This document shows positions 6,301 through 7,097 of a stretch of DNA of 7,097 nucleotides, one piece after another; the stretch's first letter is position 1, and the number at the start of each line of letters is the position of its first letter. The notes below the pieces were generated by a model that was not told the origin of the DNA, did not search any database, and saw only the letters and a program-made list of their open reading frames with translations. This DNA is from an uncultured Erysipelotrichaceae bacterium (lineage in GTDB: Bacteria > Bacillota_I > Bacilli_A > Erysipelotrichales > Erysipelotrichaceae): NCBI GenBank assembly GCA_947575425.1, contig CANPNQ010000049.1:1-7097 (forward strand), given 5' to 3'. A program made the position numbers and the translations under genes.

Positions 6301-6840
6301 ATGAATCAAAATATTATCATAAAAGAATTACAGGCAAAGGATGCACAGACTGTCATTGCCTATCTGAATACGGTCGGAAAGGAAAGCCATAATCTAAGCT
6401 TTGGAAAGGAAGGGATATCCATTCCCCTAAAAGAGGAAATCAAGATAATCGAAAGTTATCATACTCATCCGATCAATACCTTTTGGGGCGCTTGGGATGG
6501 GGAAGAGCTGGTTGGAGTTTGTTCCATCGATGTCCCATCGCGCAAGCGCATGGCACACCGGGCCGGCTTTGGGTTATCGGTGCGCAAAGATCATTGGCAT
6601 TGCGGGATTGGTCATATGCTTATGAATACGATGATGGCGCACGTACGCTCCATCCCCTCCATCACTATGATCACCTTGGAGGTCATTGCGGACAATGAAA
6701 GAGCCATATCCCTGTATGAACAATATGGCTTTCGCACATGCGGATGCTGGCATAAATTTTTTTTCATCGACGGTATGTATTATGATGCCCTTTTGATGGA
6801 ATATGACCTAAGCACGAAGGAGGAAACCACATGCTTCTGA
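6301..6840 (+). CDS. GNAT family N-acetyltransferase embedded in the his operon
   Basis: The 179-residue product is a GNAT-fold acetyltransferase, which moves an acetyl group from acetyl-CoA to an amine. It has the core beta strand and acetyl-CoA loop GFGLSVRKDHWHCGIGHML (89-107), with GIG in the place of the usual GxG/A, and motif B LEVIADNERAISLYEQYGF (126-144). A typical C-terminal stretch FFIDGMYYDALLMEYDL (154-170) follows. The substrate cannot be read from the sequence; this shape occurs in enzymes acting on amino acids, polyamines, antibiotics or protein N-termini. The frame continues upstream into hisH to 5971, but the ATG at 6301 with AAGGA (6286-6290) 10 nt upstream begins the usual GNAT N-terminus. 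It overlaps hisA by 10 nt and shares strand, spacing and apparently leader control with the his genes. A pathway link is possible but unproven. Confidence 0.9.
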   Translation: MNQNIIIKELQAKDAQTVIAYLNTVGKESHNLSFGKEGISIPLKEEIKIIESYHTHPINTFWGAWDGEELVGVCSIDVPSRKRMAHRAGFGLSVRKDHWHCGIGHMLMNTMMAHVRSIPSITMITLEVIADNERAISLYEQYGFRTCGCWHKFFFIDGMYYDALLMEYDLSTKEETTCF

Positions 6841-7097
6841 TTCCTGCCATCGATATCATAGTTGCGCAAGCGGTTCGTTTATATCAGGGCGACTACACCA
6901 AAAAACAGGTGGTTGCGCCAAGCGCTTTTGAACTAGCGCATTCCTTTGTATCAAAAGGAGCTTCCTATTTACATCTGGTAGATTTAGATGGCGCCAAATG
7001 TGGCAAACTGGTCAATCAGTTGTTGATCTGTGAGATCGCCAGCTCCATCGATGCATGCGTCGAAGTCGGAGGCGGGATTCGCACAATCGAGGATATC
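6831..7097 (+). CDS. hisA: ProFAR isomerase HisA, N-terminal part (cut by window end)
   Basis: HisA is a TIM-barrel isomerase that converts ProFAR to PRFAR, the substrate of HisH/HisF. The 89 visible residues cover about the first third of a normal protein of roughly 240. MLLIPAIDII carries the catalytic Asp8. VRLYQGDY (15-22), LHLVDLDGAK (47-56) and VEVGGGIRT (77-85, phosphate-binding half-barrel motif) are HisA-typical. HisF would instead start with a 'IPCLD' motif followed by 'VVKG'. The beta1 loop reads DIIVAQAVRL, where most HisA proteins have a DG or GG pair before the conserved VRL. The start has a strong AAGGAGGA (6817-6824) at 6 nt and overlaps the GNAT gene by 10 nt. The 3' end is outside the window. 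Confidence 0.95.
   Translation, partial: MLLIPAIDIIVAQAVRLYQGDYTKKQVVAPSAFELAHSFVSKGASYLHLVDLDGAKCGKLVNQLLICEIASSIDACVEVGGGIRTIEDI

Noticed and set aside
1..7097. CRISPR arrays, insertion sequences, tRNA/rRNA genes, phage genes
   Set aside because: No regularly spaced repeats, transposase-like ORFs, tRNA cloverleaf or rRNA signatures were found; the window is a compact biosynthetic operon.

Overview
This 7.1 kb window holds the front part of a histidine biosynthesis operon from a low-to-mid GC Gram-positive bacterium (Bacillota). A class such as Erysipelotrichia or Clostridia is my inference; the sequence does not fix a genus. The support is a canonical T-box leader, strong AGGAGG-type ribosome binding sites, TTG/ATG starts, and a short-form HisG paired with a separate HisZ.

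Layout. Positions 1-323 hold the 3' end of a membrane acyltransferase-like gene that runs off the left edge. Positions 324-671 are mostly non-coding on the plus strand. This stretch contains one candidate small hydrophobic peptide gene on the minus strand (366-482, TTG start, very strong Shine-Dalgarno) and a perfect 7-bp hairpin (529-548). A good sigma-A type promoter (TTGACA, 17 bp, TATCAT; 672-700) drives a T-box leader of about 260 nt. Its specifier loop reads CAC (histidine), and it ends in mutually exclusive antiterminator and terminator structures (921-972).

The structural genes follow, all on the plus strand and tightly packed: hisZ (1005-2132), hisG (2120-2767), hisD (2751-4034), hisC (4031-5074), hisB (5062-5640), hisH (5637-6272), a GNAT N-acetyltransferase gene (6301-6840) and hisA (6831, cut by the right edge). 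Adjacent genes overlap by 13, 17, 4, 13, 4 and 10 nt. The only gap is 28 nt between hisH and the GNAT gene. No internal terminator or promoter was evident.

Together HisZ+HisG start the pathway from ATP and PRPP, HisA isomerises ProFAR, HisH supplies ammonia to the HisF synthase (not in the window), HisB dehydrates IGP, HisC transaminates imidazole-acetol phosphate and HisD makes histidine. Missing here are HisF, HisI/HisE and a histidinol-phosphate phosphatase; HisB lacks a phosphatase domain. The first two functions probably lie just downstream. Apart from hisZ and the GNAT gene, the order G-D-C-B-H-A is that of the enterobacterial his operon. The points most worth a second look are the GNAT gene embedded in the operon, the T-box acceptor-pairing base that does not match a standard tRNA-His, and the small minus-strand hydrophobic ORF.
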